From Pleurostoma richardsiae (taxonomy: Eukaryota > Ascomycota > Sordariomycetes > Calosphaeriales > Pleurostomataceae), in contig JANBVO010000020.1 of the NCBI GenBank assembly GCA_030052745.1, positions 558,001 through 622,000 of the forward strand: a stretch of 64,000 nt of DNA. The letters are read 5' to 3'. Shown one piece after another: positions 23,150-36,207 of this stretch. Positions within the stretch are counted from its first letter, which is position 1, and each line of letters opens with the position of its first letter. Under the pieces are notes generated by a model. The model saw only the letters and a program-made list of their open reading frames with translations. It was not told where the DNA came from and did no database searches. The position numbers and the translations under genes were made by a program.

Positions 23150-25475
23150 TGCGGAAATTTTAATTTATATTTTATGGAGCCACCATTGCTTGTTGACCAG
23201 CGGCCAGGGGTCAGCTAAGGGGGGAAATAACGCGACCCCGGACGGGCGGCGTGGGAGTGGTGGTGTTGGTGAAGAGTGAGAGTGTGTGGCTGCATACGCC
23301 TGGAACCAGGCTAGGCGGACTATATTAACAGGAGGCCGTGCAAGTCGAGGTCGGGCTCTGCAGTTCTGCTCCATGTAGCTGTGGGGTACCGATGAACTCG
23401 GTGCTTTAGACCAGGAACACGTTGAAACTTCACACGTTAGGTAAACTGTTCAATATGGAAGTGGCTGGCCGCCACATGATGATATTGAATGGACTTCATA
23501 TGTGAGGGTGAGCAAATTGGGAGACCCAGATGGCGTACATTTGCATACCTTGTTGATATGTTCCCGATCAGCAGGTGCCAAAGTCGCCGGAGACAGCAAT
23601 AAGGCACTTCATCCTCGAATTCCTTCCACGTCTGTGCCCACCGACCATCGGTGCAGCAATCTGTCAGTTCTGTACTGAGATAGCCTGTATACAGACTACA
23701 GGTCACTTGCACAGATTCCCAGTGCGTATGTGGGACGTCGGACCACGCGAGACCGGGGGAGGAGGAGGTTCGCCGGCTGGCCGGGTCCAGTATGGATGGA
23801 TGTGGGCGACACGGCTCGGGAAGATCGATGGTTGATCATCTTGGGAATACTCTGTCCGTCTCTCCACCAATCGCACCTGATTTAGACCTGTCATCTCGAG
23901 CGCCCTGACAAATGGTATGTATCACCCGTCCGAGGGTCAAAAGGGCTGGCTGGCGGCCAACGTGTGGGCGTGTGATTTGTACAGTACAGTAGACCTCGAC
24001 ATACTAATAGTGACTATCCATATACTGAGCAACGCAGCCCGCCAGCTCGAGGTGCTGCCGACCACCCCCGGAGAGTCCGGGCTTCCCAGTCATATCGAGT
24101 GCCTGATCAGAGAGCCCGGGTATCTGCGCCCACATGTATAACAACACTGCTTGTTCGCTCTCTTGAGCCTGAGCTTCGAGTACCACACCCGTCACTCGAG
24201 TTTGATACAAGCCCTGACCGCCAGGGAGGCAGAAGAATCCCAGTAGCTAAGCAGTCTGGGTGCATGCGCAGGCGTGCACATGTCCCCCGCAGCCCCTCCA
24301 GCTTCTTCTGTCTTTGGTCAGCCCAGGATTCTCCGAACGCACCCTGATGGAGGAGCTAAGTATCCCCTCGTCGTTCCATTTCTTAGGTAGGTAGGTAGTA
24401 TTGTCCCACCGCCATTGGAGCTAAACAAGCGAGAGACGCACAATCAATCTTGGTTTCGATATATGCGCGGCTCAGTCAAGGCTGTCAACGGGCTGGAATC
24501 CCGGCTGAAGTCACCGTGGCACATTTAGGCTTTTTCGTCTTTCGATATCTGCGTTCTTGTCTTCAGTTGTGTTTAAACTGCGCTGGGCTGTCTTAGCGAC
24601 TTGAATCAATGCCTTCCTGACCCTACCGGGTCAAAGGAGTAACATATCGGGCGGAGTGCACCCGCTCTTCAGAAATACACTCCCGGAGCCGGAATCCGGA
24701 CCGTAGAAACCCCCCCGAGGTGGCCCAGATAGAACCTCACACTCTACATATCCATGGCCGGGACACAGTATCCATGAATCTGTCAGCAGCAAGTGCGTCT
24801 TCAAGCCTGAATGCTTTGTCTGCTTTTGCTACCTGGTAATCCCACGTGGTCGGACCGTCCACCTGCGGTCTCGCCTCCAGCCGTCACTTCGCAACCGTCC
24901 TGCCGAAATAAATATTTACACATGGCAACGATGGCTCTCATTGTCTCCGCATGCGTCGTAATCATTGCGGTCTAGATAGTCTAGCGCTAAGCTTGCTGTC
25001 GTACTTCAGGCATCCCACGGGCCGCAGTCGAAGTGCACAACGCCTATACACGAATGGTGATGATATGGGTGAGTACATCCGCACCTCAAGTGCCTAAAGT
25101 TTACGGTACCTGAGGCACCAACTCCGACTTTTCAATATGCTGTGGTGGACAGGTGACAGCCAGCTGGTTGCCAGGTTTGAGGACTCCAACGGCTGGGACC
25201 TACATGACGAAGCACGGGTAGCTAGCTCATCAGGTAACAAGAGGCACCTTAGATCCACCAACACCATTCATGAAAGTGCTCTTTACCGGATAATTATCCT
25301 TGACGAACCAGACGGCGGTTCGAACCCGACGCAGAACTTTCGGAGAAATATACGCCTGACGTACTAATACCCTCGCCAGCGAACTTTAGGCACACTGGCG
25401 GGATATCTGTGGTTACGGCGGAAAGCTCCAGAGCCGGAGGCTGCCAACAGTCCGTACACTCACGAGCGGGATATT
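23150..25475. other. Intergenic region (2.3 kb)
   Basis: This is the promoter side of the transcription factor and of the Cid2/Mix23-like gene. No supported protein gene. A short TAGGTAGG run lies at 24384-24400. A tRNA T-arm-like GGTTCGAACCC at about 25317-25327 is not backed by a cloverleaf. Confidence 0.45.
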
Positions 25476-26102
25476 ATGAGCCAGGCGCCCGACCGGCCGA
25501 GCTTGACGCCGCAGCTGTGCTTCTCGACCACCGTGCTCAGAGGTAGACAATCGTTCGGCTTGTTCCCCCGTTGCTCGACCACTGAACTAGAGCTAGACTT
25601 CCTCCGGCTATCCCGCAGCGCCATAGACGACTCCATCACCCAGAATCTGAACGCTCTGGTTACGCCAGCCCAGGCTGGCTTCGACCCGTCCTCCACATCG
25701 AAGCGCACAGCGCCACGGCTACGTACGAAGCAATTAGACCCTAGTTCGTGCCAGGGCTTCAAGGACACGGTGTTGTTCCCATCATGGCAAGCACGGTCCG
25801 ACGTGCTCAGCTATTGTGCGCTGGTGGCAACGAGCCCCGATCCGGATGATCCCGACGTCGCTGTTCGAGAGGCTGAGCTTGAGAAAGACAGAGAACGAAT
25901 AGTGGACGAAAGACTCGATCCGTACTCGGCGCGATTCTTTCCTACAGAGCCGCGAACTACCAGGCTGGCGGAGCTGCTACGGTTAGAAAAGGGGGTTGAG
26001 AACATTGTCCGAGCGCGGACATGGAGTATCGTCAGAGAGCGCTGTAATGAGCCGGTTGAAGATTGGGAGGAGGCTCTTGCCAGGTGGAGAAAGAGCAAAT
26101 AG
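25476..26102 (+). CDS. MIX23: Cid2/Mix23-family small protein
   Basis: Best model has exons 25476-25542 and 25591-26102, giving 192 aa. Family features are LTPQLCFSTTVLR, DFLRLSRSAIDDSITQNLNAL, FDPSSTS and KDTVLFPSWQARSDVLSYC, then ATSPDPDDPD and DERLDPYSARFFP. These match fungal caffeine-induced death protein 2 (Cid2) and Mix23, the latter reported as a mitochondrial intermembrane-space protein; this is from memory. The 48-nt intron is a multiple of three and has no stop, so an unspliced 208-aa product is also possible; splicing is preferred because it restores VLRELDFLRLSRS and there is a branch-like CACTGAAC before the acceptor. No membrane helix or signal peptide is seen. Confidence 0.75.
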   Translation: MSQAPDRPSLTPQLCFSTTVLRGRQSFGLFPRCSTTELELDFLRLSRSAIDDSITQNLNALVTPAQAGFDPSSTSKRTAPRLRTKQLDPSSCQGFKDTVLFPSWQARSDVLSYCALVATSPDPDDPDVAVREAELEKDRERIVDERLDPYSARFFPTEPRTTRLAELLRLEKGVENIVRARTWSIVRERCNEPVEDWEEALARWRKSK

Positions 26103-26895
26103 CATCGATCGCCTGGGGCGTCTCAAGACGGGAGTGTGTGTTGCGCCTACCTATAGGCTATCTCGGCAGTCCCGACCTTGTAGGATACGGTAAAAGCATG
26201 GTCACGGCGTTTTGTTGCTAACCCTACGGATGGGCGCTGATTCATGAGACATACATGTGCAGTAGATGCAACCTACCTGCCTGACTGCTAACAAGCGATG
26301 AGCACCTGCTTAAGCTAGGATACATATATGAGTATGCCATCGCGGTGCCTTAGGTAGCGTTGGAGCGACGCTGCTAATAAATCTATCCCCTGCACACTAA
26401 GGTAAGGTACCTAGGTAGGTACTCACACTGCAGTACCTTCGCGGCCAGCTGCAAAAATGCCCCACACTGGAGAATTGTAGGGCCGCGCTTTTCAGAGCTT
26501 CATCCCGAGCACCTCAAAGGCCCACCTGAGGGGTGACAATGTCTTAACAGACGAAGCATAGCTAGAAGCAAACCGTTCTTAACCAAGAGATTTCTCGTCG
26601 CGACGCAAGGCTTTGGCCAGCAGTCATTCCGTCAATACGCCGTGGAGTCATTTCGTCTTCTTGCGACAACAGTGGCTCTCTTTTAATCGCGCCACCTGAC
26701 CCCGACTGCCCAGTGTCTCTACAACCGGTTAGCCACGAGATCACGGAGAGACAAGTGATACCCTTCTTCCCGCCTGGTTTCCAGTATTCCACTCCACAGG
26801 ACGGAGATCCGGCGTCTTCTTGTCTTGGAAAACTGGTCTTTTCAATCAATTGACCCAGAGTCGCCTCCTTTGCAGGACGAGAAAAAGATTGTCCG
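26103..26895. other. Intergenic region (793 bp)
   Basis: It contains a GGTACC-type repeat at about 26399-26425 and the leader of the Naa15 gene. A 95-codon minus-strand frame at 26562-26849 has no recognisable content. Confidence 0.5.
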
Positions 26896-29540
26896 ATGCC
26901 TCAACCTCTTAGCACGAGAGAGGGCAACCTCTTTCGCCAGGTCGTCCGCAACTATGAGGACAAGCAATATAAGCGCGGGCTGAAGGCGGCCGACCAGATA
27001 CTGAAGAAGCATCCGAAGCACGGGGATACGATGGCGATGAAGGCTTTGATCCTGAATGCCCAAGGGAAGACTGAGGAGGCATTTGCGCTGGGCAAGGAGG
27101 CTTTGACGGTCGACATGAAGTCCCACATCTGCTGGCACGTCTATGGCCTGCTCTACCGAACCAACAAGAACTTCGAGGAGGCGATCAAGGCGTACAAGTT
27201 TGCGCTCAAGCTGGAGCCAGAATCGAGCCAGATCCAGAGAGACCTCGCCATCCTGCAGATCCAAATGCGTGACTATCAGGGCTACGTACAGAGCAGGTTT
27301 GCTATGTTGCAGGCGAGGCCCCAAGTACGGCAGAGCTGGACTGCGCTTGCTGTGGCACATCACCTCGCCGGCAATTTGCAAGAGGCGGAGAATATCTTGT
27401 CGACCTATGAGGAGACCATGAAAGTACCCCCGTCCAAGACCGATCTCGAGAACTCGGAAGCTGTCATGTATCGCAATATGATCATTGCCGAAATGGGCGA
27501 TACGAAGCGAGCATTGGACCATCTAGAATCTGCGGCCAAGTATAACCTCGACCGTCTCGCCGTCATGGAGGCGCGCGCAAAGTACCACACAGATCTGAAC
27601 AACAAAGAAGAAGCTGCAAAGGCATACCGCGCCTTGCTAGACAGAAATCCAGAACATCCCGAGTACTACCATGCACTGCTAAAGGTGCTGGACATCCCCG
27701 AGGGCGATCAGGCCACCAGGAAAGCCATATTTGACGAGTATGCTGAAAAGGCACCGCGTTGTGATGCCGCTCGCCGGCTTCCGCTCGATTTCTTAACCGG
27801 TACGTCGATTTGTCACCAGAGATTTTTGAGAGCGTAGCCTAACATTTCGCAGGCGACGACTTCAAGAAGGCGGCTCGCCAGTATTTGACTTTGATGCTTG
27901 ACAAGGGCGTCCCATCAACCTTTGCGAACCTGAAACACCTCTACTCCGACGAGTCCAAGAAAACTATCCTGGCTATCCTGGCTCAGGAGTATTTGCAATC
28001 CCATGAGATCTCCAATACTCAGGGAGAGAAGCTGGTCAATGGTGACAGCTCGAAGGGCCATGGCGCTGCGCTATACTTTCTGGCGCAGCATTACAACTAC
28101 TTCCGAAGCCGTGACCTGAGCAAAGCCATGGACTATGTTGAGAAGGCAGTCCAGTTAGATCCCAAGAACGTTGACTTTCACATGACAAAGGCCCGGATAT
28201 GGAAGCATCATGGCAACACACAGAAGGCCTCGGAAGCCATGGATTACGCCCGCTCTCTTGACACAAAGGACCGCTACATCAATAGCAAGGCCGCGAAGTA
28301 CCAGCTTAGAAATAACGAAACGGAGAAGGCTCTGCAGACAATGGGCATGTTTACACGCGGGGACACGGCCGGCGGGCCGCTGGCTGATCTTCTGGACATG
28401 CAGTGCGTCTGGTATCTGACTGAAGACGGCGAGTCGTACATGCGGCAGGGTAATACCGGCTTGGCACTCAAGCGCTTCCATGCCATCTGGAACATCTTTG
28501 ACACCTGGCAAGAAGACCAGTTTGACTTCCACAGCTTCTCACTCAGGAAGGGGCTGATCCGCGCCTACATTGAAATGATTAGGTGGGAAGATCATCTACG
28601 AGAGCACCCGTTCTACTCTCGCGCGGCCATCGACGCACTCCAGGTCTACCTTGAGCTGCACAACAAGCAGCATGGATCAGGCGCGAACGGTGTCAACGGT
28701 GTTAATGGAGTGGCTGAGAAGGTAAACGGTGATGACGCCGCGGAAAAGAAGAAAGCAGCAAAGAAAGCGAAAAAGGAGGCACAGAGACTTGAGCGGGAAG
28801 CGGCAGAGCGGGCGGCGAAGCAGGATCCGAACAAAAGTGTGACCCAGAAAGGCACAAAAGCAGACTCCGAGACGGCCAAGAAGAAGGATGAAGATCCCTT
28901 AGGACTCAAGCTCGCCGCAACAGCAGACCCGCTCGGAGACTCGATGAGGTTTTTGAGCCCCCTGCTACAGTTCAGTCCGAAGAACATCCAGTCCCAAAAC
29001 GTTGGGTTCGAGGTGTTCATGCTGAGAAGTATGTGAAGTCTTGTTAGCCCTTTCTGCCACTCATCGCGAGTACATGCTAATTTATTGCTTGCAGAGAAGT
29101 ATCTACTTGCTCTCCGATGCCTCAATGCTGCCCTTGCACTCGACCCCGAGCAGCCCACAGCCCACGAACAAGCCGTCTCTTTCCGACTTGTCCTGGATCG
29201 CAATGTAGACACACTGCCACCGAAGGTCGCGGAGGTCCTCATGAGCGAACTTGTCACGGTGCCGTCTTCGTTGCTGCTGAAGTCTTTCAATGAGGACTTT
29301 AAGACAAGGCACGCCGAGAGTGTGCAACACGTCCTCGCCGCCATCCGTGTGCAAGACAAGCTGGGTGATGATCAAGACGGTCTCAGCAAGGAACTCCTGG
29401 GCCTGCTACAAATAAGCGGCATCACCCTCGACGACGCCGCCGATGTTTTGAAAACGCTGGTAGCCTGGCGTAGCGCGGAGGCTGAGTTGTTCAAGAAGGG
29501 GGCGAAGGAGAAATGGCCTGAAGCATCAATATTCGCTTGA
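26896..29540 (+). CDS. NAT1: N-terminal acetyltransferase A auxiliary subunit (Naa15/Nat1)
   Basis: Exons 26896-27799, 27853-29028 and 29095-29540 give 841 aa, normal for fungi. Naa15 is the TPR scaffold that anchors the catalytic subunit Naa10 to the ribosome, so that new proteins starting with small residues are acetylated. The start MPQPLSTREGNLFRQVVRNY is the conserved N-terminus. TPR-like helical pairs run through most of the protein (for example KRGLKAADQILKKHPKHGDT and AIKAYKFALKLEPESSQIQR). A charged Lys/Glu-rich stretch at about 605-660, preceded by Gly-Val-Asn repeats, is a typical disordered insert. Frame is kept at both junctions (GGC and AAG split codons). It is cytosolic and ribosome-associated. 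Confidence 0.96.
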
Positions 29541-30179
29541 ACAGGATGGACTGGGCCGCTCCAGAGAAGAAGCAGGATGGCTCTGTCATGCCAGGCATCG
29601 CATGGGAAGATGCTTCGCGCCAGAATGGGTTTGAAGTACAAGAAGGGTTGGCTGGCTGCTCGCACGGTACAAGACATTAGAGCCTACAGAACCGGTTCGC
29701 CAACTTGGATGCGGACAGTTAGGGGGAGGGAGCACTAGATTCCGCGACACCGGTCATGGCGGCATACATCCGGACTGCATCTGTTTCCAACTGCGACGCT
29801 CTTCATGTATCAGACTGGGCAAGAGCGCTAGAGAGACCCGGGAAAAGAAATGTTCAGAGATTCGGTTCATGCCTCACTCACCTCATATGCCTACGGACCT
29901 ACCAGAGCACACTTGACTCCGCTCACTTACCTCAGCTTACTCTGACCTGTGCATCATGTACAGCAGGTATCGCCCAGCTATGGCGATCCCAATAGATGGT
30001 CTCAGTCAGTATTGCTGAAGCGCCACCCGAAGGTCGTGTCGAGATACTGAAATGGGGTCAACCGTCGGTCGACCTACGGATTTCGGTGTAATTGCCCTCT
30101 TGCGTACTTAGGCTCTAATCGGCTCAAAGTCAGTTACGTTATAGATCCCGTTACGAGATACTTCCTCTCTACATAATAA
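29541..30179. other. Intergenic region before the AT-rich island
   Basis: Normal-composition DNA with no supported gene; base composition begins to drift to AT from about 30100. Confidence 0.5.
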
Positions 30180-33040
30180 AACTAGGTCAGCAAGAAGTAT
30201 CTCTGAATATCCCTAAAAACGTACCAAACCTTTTCTAGCTTACCCCTATAATCAACGGAATCTACCGTAACCGTCAAATCTTTACGATAGTTTTAGAAGA
30301 GTTACCTTATAGTATACTAGTCGTATAGTTTTATTTCTTTCTAATATTCTTTTAAGCGAATTTAATTGTAGTTTAACCTTGAATATTATTTTCCTAAATA
30401 CTCCGACCGATATAATAAATATAGCCTTTTTACTCTCTACGAAAACCTCCGAAACCGAAAGTATATTCGACGATTTTAATAATCTAATCGATTTAACGTA
30501 AAATAACGATAAAGGCCTTAATAATATTTTATCGGATTTATAGTTTGTTTTTAGTTTTAATTAGCGAAAAACTAATTTAATACTGTTTATTATTAATTTC
30601 CGCGACGATTTAAAAGAATTTAAATTCCTCGAAATATTTTAATTATTCGAAACCTTTTTATAGTTATCGATTAAGTAAAAACGAATTCCAGACGTAAATA
30701 AAGTTTCTAATTAATCGGAAAGTAAAATAAAGATCGTATATATTACGTAAATAATAAAATATATAATAGATTTATTTTAAAAATATATATAAGACGAAAT
30801 ATTTAAAAATTTAAAAGCTAGTATTTAAAAACTTACTTTTATTTATATTAATAATTAAATAATAAAAATATATCCTTAATTTTTTTAAAACTAAATAAAA
30901 GTAAAAAATAAGTACGATAATAAAAAGAAACGTTACCGGCTTTTCCGTACTTTCTTCGACTTTAATTTAAGTTCTAGTTTTAATTTTAAAACCGGATTAA
31001 TTAAAATAAACGTAAATATTTAAAATAAATTCCTCGTTCGAAATTTAAACGTTAATTAACTTTAGATTAAACTATTAGATAATAAAGATCTATACGACGG
31101 AGTTTTTTTCTGAAAAACGGTATTTAGTAAATAATTATTAAGCGTTAAAGTGGAAAAAAAAGAAGAAAAAAATACCGAATCCTTACGAAAAAATAATCGA
31201 ATAACTACGTTTATTTTTATATTTATGTACCGTAAACGCCGAAAAAAAGAAATATTTAATCCCGACTTTAATTAAAAAACTAAAGAAAATAATACTAACT
31301 ATAATATTAATATTAATTTAAACCGTAAAAAAAGTAAAAAGTCCGATTTTACGTATATAAACCGTAATATATAAACGTTAACGTAATTTCTTATAAATCT
31401 TAAACTTATAAACGTTAAGAATATTATAAAAACTATCCGAAACTTTCAATAAACTTTTATAACGAAAATAAATACTTTCGAATTATTAAAGTATATCGAA
31501 TATTTAAAAAACCTTACTTTCGTTATTATTTAAAATAATCTTACGACGAATTTAAAAGAAACGTACGTAAACGAATAAATTAAAAATCTTATTATATAGT
31601 AAGTAAGAAAAAAAAAAATTAAAAGTCCTTTAAAAGAAGAAAAAAAGTTAAAATATAATAACCTATTAAATTAAACTAATAAAAGTTAACTCTTACTTAC
31701 TTTTTACTTTTAACTTTCTTACTTATTTATTTACTTTTCTTCTTCCGACCTATAACTATCTTTATACCTTTTCTACATTTAAATTATAACTTAACGGTAG
31801 ATTTTTATTAACTTAACGTTTTTAATAATGTAATTTATATATTCTTAAACTTTTTTAAAGAACTCTTTTTCCTATTAAGTAAACGGTAATAGTAATAACT
31901 TTCTATTTATAATAATAAAGTTATAGAAAATAATAATAATATAAACGATCCTTTACTAAAACTTTATATCGTATTCCGATATAAATACCTTTACGATTTT
32001 AAATTTCTATTTAAAAAAACTAAACGCTTATTTAACGATTATACGAACTCGTACGTATTATAAATTATATAACTTTTTATACGTTTATAGTAAATTATCT
32101 ATATACTTTTAATCGTTTAAATAATATTTAACGCGTAAAAATAAAATAATAATACCTTTTCTTATTTTAAAACTTATATTAATTATATAATAACGTTTGT
32201 TAAAAACTTTAAACTTTCGATCGAAAACTTTATTATAAAAAAAAACATTATAAATCGATCTTTTAATACCGACGAATACGAAATTAAAAGAAAAATCGAA
32301 CCGTATAACTATAAAGACGTTTTAAATTATAACGCCCTTACGATCTTTTTAATATTATTACTTTATAAATAATATATAAATAATAATATATATATTATCG
32401 ATTACTTTAATATAACCGTTAAAAAATCTTAAAGTTAAATTAATTTCATATTCGAAATTAAACTAATTATTTTCTTTTAATTTAATAATAACTATATAAA
32501 ACTTTAATAATAATTTCAGTACGTAATAAAAAGTTATTAATATTATACTTTAACTAACTTAAAACTTATAACTAATATTTTACTAGTTTTCGTTATACGT
32601 AATAATTTAAAAGAAAATCATTACCTATTACTTAATAAAAAAATAACGAGTACTAAAAAAAATAATATTCCCTTTTAATTAAATTATAAACTTATTAAAT
32701 ATTAACTTAAATATATAAAAAAACAATTTAAACTAAATAATAGAACTATTTAAAATCTTATTTATTAATAACCTCGCTATTCTAAAACCCTTAAAATAAA
32801 TAACTTAACGAACTTTTAACATTAACGAACTCCTTTTTCGAAAGATAAACTATATTAAAACTATCGCCGCCGCCGTAAAGGCTACTAAATTTATACAAAC
32901 CCGATTTATACTTTCTAACCCTACTACTATTTTACAACCTCGTAGAGCCGTTTAACCTCGTATTTATAACGAAAAAAACTCTTAACGGCCGTTCAAACGC
33001 GTTATAAGAAAAGCTAATTACGAGCCCGATTCCTTAGTAA
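30180..33040. mobile_element. RIP-degraded repeat or transposon remnant
   Basis: About 2.9 kb is extremely AT-rich, with very long TA-rich tracts, while CpA and TpG are almost absent and CpG is still frequent (ACG, TCG, CGT). That pattern is diagnostic of repeat-induced point mutation (CpA to TpA), not simple AT drift or CpG deamination. No frame is open for a useful length because TAA and TAG are everywhere. The island most likely was a transposon; the class cannot be read by eye, and I found no clear LTR or terminal inverted repeat. Edges are soft: normal CpA reappears by about 33045. It is probably heterochromatic, by analogy with RIP islands in other Pezizomycotina. Confidence 0.75.
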
Positions 33041-33981
33041 CTAGGCTATATACAGGTATACCGATAGGCCTGCAAGGAGGAGTACAATGGTCATCTTATA
33101 TAACTCCGTAACTCAGTTACGATCTAAGTTTACTCTTATATAGGGCTAAATTTGCTACTAAATAGAGCTTAGGCTGATTAGAAATAAGGAAATTAGTTAT
33201 TTTTTGGCCGCCGTAACTTGGTCTGTAACGTAACTAGGTCGAGCCGATCAGGCCCTTACTCAACCGAGTTTTTGTGCTTATCTAAGGTACCTTATCCTCT
33301 TAATCCTATGCTTATCAAGGTACCTGACCTAGCTGAGGTACCTTATGCAGATACCTTACGCAGTAGGTAGGCAGGTAGGTGAGCAAGTAGTCCGTAACTA
33401 ACATTAGGTACATGCACCTCCGTAACGTTGCCGGCTGGCATCCGAGCGTTCCGGCTGCATGGGACGCTAGAGTGAGCCTAGGATTGGTCTAGTCTACTCT
33501 TGATGTCTCACGGGTGCCTCGGCGCGCGAGCTGCTCCCCCCCTTCTGCGTAGGCGCCGGTCGGTCGAAATTGAAATAAACATGGGAGGGAGGGCAACGTG
33601 CAAGCGGTACGCCAGAAACAGGCGGAAGAGCAACGGATCTATACCTTCGTTCGCAGGAAGGGGACACAGAGACAGAGAGATATTCGAAAGAAGAAGCAGA
33701 GTGCGGGCTCCTCCAAAGCTGTCGTTCTTGCGCCGGCCCTCGACGACGCTTCCCGATCCCTCGTTAAATTGCACTTCGGTCAATATTGGCAACCCCCGTC
33801 CAGCACGTTGTCTGCCCGGAGTCGAGCAGGCATTTCCCATCCACCGTTCCTCTCGGTCCCGTCGGCTCTCTCTCCTTCTGTCTCGTTCTGCGTCTTGCTC
33901 TCAGCGACCGCCAGCATGTCATCATAGCCGCAATCCGCCTAGAGCCCGATCGACCGAGCGACGAAGCTTACCTTGACCGTC
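33041..33981. other. Intergenic region after the AT-rich island
   Basis: It holds a GGTACC-type repeat cluster (33283-33400) and the promoter of the sphingoid-base kinase. A 158-codon plus frame at 33500-33976 is Arg/Ser-rich, overlaps two other open frames and looks like chance. Confidence 0.45.
33283..33400. repeat. GGTACC-type short-repeat tract
   Basis: Four GGTACC-like palindromes (AAGGTACCTT, AAGGTACCTG, GAGGTACCTT) and a TAGGTAGGCAGGTAGG run border the RIP island. Confidence 0.7.
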
Positions 33982-35823
33982 ATGGCCGCCGAAATGGACC
34001 TGGCTGAGACGAGCTTTCCGGATCCTCGACCGGACAATACCCTGCGCCTTGGCCGCAACGTGTCCCTCGTCATAGAACGGGACACTCTGGTCGTTCTAGG
34101 TAGGGACGCGATGTGCTGTGGCAGCTTCTTCGCGCCACAAGACCGCAGAGGTCGACTTTGGGGTCAGAGGCTGTGCTAACCACCACAGACACCTCTCCGA
34201 GAAAGAATCGTAGCAGCTGCACGAATGTTTTCTCTAGTAAGCTTCTCCCGGCCCTCCGCTCCCTTATATCTCCTGCGGCTTGCATAGTGGCTAATACTTT
34301 CTGATCCTGCTGCATAGCCGACCCCTCGAGCTTCAACATTACTATCCCCCTCTATAGTGTGCTGTGGGCAGAAGTCTCACCTGACCAGCGGACTCTGACC
34401 GTTGACTATGCTCAACAAGCCTCTCAGAGTCGGCTGCGTGCGGCTAGGCTAACTTATCCAATTCCTTCGGCGAGCGAAGACGACCTACAAACCACGCCAC
34501 CTGCTGCGATTCCCGCATGGCTCGAAAGCCTTCTCGCCAAATCTTACGGTCCCGCGACACCGGCCAAACGTGCATATGTGCTAGTTAATCCTCATGCCGG
34601 CCCCGGTGGTGCCGACAGAAAATGGGAGACCGAGGTCAAGCCCATCTTCGACGCTGCGCGCATGCCCATGACTGTTGTGACAACGACCTACTCGGGGGAA
34701 GCCGTCAAGCTTTGTGAGGAGATGGACATAGACGGCTTCGACATCATAGTCCCATGCAGTGGCGATGGCTTGCCGCACGAGGTGTTCAACGGCCTTGCCC
34801 GGCGAGCGGATGCCAAGCGAGCGCTGAGCAAGATGGCCGTGTGTCATGTGCCCTGTGGCTCTGGCAATGCCATGTCCTGTAACCTTTACGGGACCCACAA
34901 GCCGAGTCTGGCAGCCCTGGCCATCGTCAAAGGCGTTCCCACGCCGCTTGATTTGGTGAGCATCACCCAGGGCGATAATCGTTTCATAAGCTTCCTCAGC
35001 CAGGCCCTAGGCATCGTCGCCGAGAGCGACCTGGCCACCGAACACATGCGATGGATGGGCGGTGCCAGGTTCACGTACGGCTTCTTGGTTAGGCTCTTCC
35101 GGAAGAAGATATACCCGTGCGACCTCGCCGTCAAGGTTGAGATCGAGCACAAGGATGGCGTGCGGGAACATTACAAGCGGGAGCGGGAGAATAGCTCGTC
35201 GGAGGCCCTGGACAGGCTTGCGACACCCGCCGGAGCCGGTCTGAGACGCGACGGCTCCACGACAGAGTCAGAAATGACAGCCTCGGGCAACGACGAGGGG
35301 TTACCTCCCCTGAAGTACGGGACCGTCAAGGACAAGCTCCCGGCCGGTTGGGAGTTGATTCCCTATGACAAGATGGGAAACTTCTACTGCGGGAATGTCC
35401 GTTGCCGCGGTAAGCTATTTCTTCAGACCAACGCGGATCCTGACTGTGACACAGATGGCATACATGGCACCCGACGCCAATTTCTTTTCTGCTGCCTGCG
35501 TCAACGACGGCCTCATGGATCTCGTCTGCATCGACGGCGATATCTCGCCCCTAAAATCCATCGACCTCCTGCTATCAGTGGAAAATGGTCATTTCTTCGA
35601 GAGCTCACTTGTCTCCTACCGCAAGATATCAGCCTACAGGATCATCCCCCGAGACCAAGAAGACGGATACATCAGCATTGATGGGGAGCGGGTACCCTTT
35701 GAGCCATTCCAGGCCGAGGTCCATCAGGGATTGGGCAAGGTCCTCTCCAAGAGGGGCGTCCTCGAGGCGCCGGGACCTAGGAATTGGGACAGGGTTACTA
35801 ATACCGAACGGCTACACGCATAG
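33982..35823 (+). CDS. LCB4: Sphingoid long-chain base kinase (diacylglycerol kinase-like catalytic domain)
   Basis: Model: exons 33982-34099, 34318-35396 and 35455-35823 (521 aa). These kinases phosphorylate sphingosine-type bases on membranes. The catalytic domain starts at AYVLVNPHAGPGG and has the nucleotide-binding PCSGDGLPHEVFNGL and PCGSGNAMSCNL, then FLSQALGIVAESDLATEHMR; the last exon carries MAYMAPDANFFSAACVNDG and DGERVPFEPFQAEVH. The junction NFYCGN|MAYMAP uses an unusual donor, GTCCGT. The N-terminal splice is uncertain: the simple model removes a 218-nt intron, but the first exon may extend to about 34140 to include an in-frame DAMCCGSFF segment like the Cys-Cys-Gly found in relatives. 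The region from about 270 to 320 is a variable insert. The remainder is secure. Confidence 0.88.
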
Positions 35824-36207
35824 ACTTTTTTGAACGAAGAACAAAAGCAGAGACGCCACAAGCCGGCGGATGGGATCTCTTGGCGTCGCCGCCAATATTG
35901 CCAACGCAAGGGACCAGCGAGGTGCCATTATAACAAGAGAGATTCGATACCCACTAGATCAGGCAGAAAAATAGAGTCACTTTCCGTTGTCACCGGGTGC
36001 AGTCCCATCAGTCTGCAACAAGAAATCAAGCATACCGTACGTGTGCTGTACTAGCTGCTCCTTTTAGTACTCTCAGCGCATGCCATTCTCGGACTCGTAT
36101 CGCTGGGAGCCGTGCAACGTGGCGCAACTATACGGACGTCTATACGAAGCTAAAGCCAGTTCGAACGCCTTACGCCCACACGCCTAGAACATTCCTGACA
36201 GGCGGTA
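35824..36207. other. Convergent intergenic region (384 bp)
   Basis: This is 3' space between the sphingoid-base kinase and Rrp1. Nothing else is seen. Confidence 0.5.

Noticed and set aside
25296-25340. tRNA T-arm-like GGTTCGAACCC
   Set aside because: The T stem has a mismatch and no D arm, anticodon arm or acceptor stem can be paired around it.
30180-33040. Assigning a transposon class (LTR, LINE or DNA) to the RIP island
   Set aside because: RIP has removed all long frames; no terminal repeats or diagnostic motifs can be read with confidence by eye.
33500-33976. 158-codon plus-strand open frame next to the RIP island
   Set aside because: Arg/Ser-rich, overlaps two other open frames, no conserved motif; lies in the promoter of the kinase gene.
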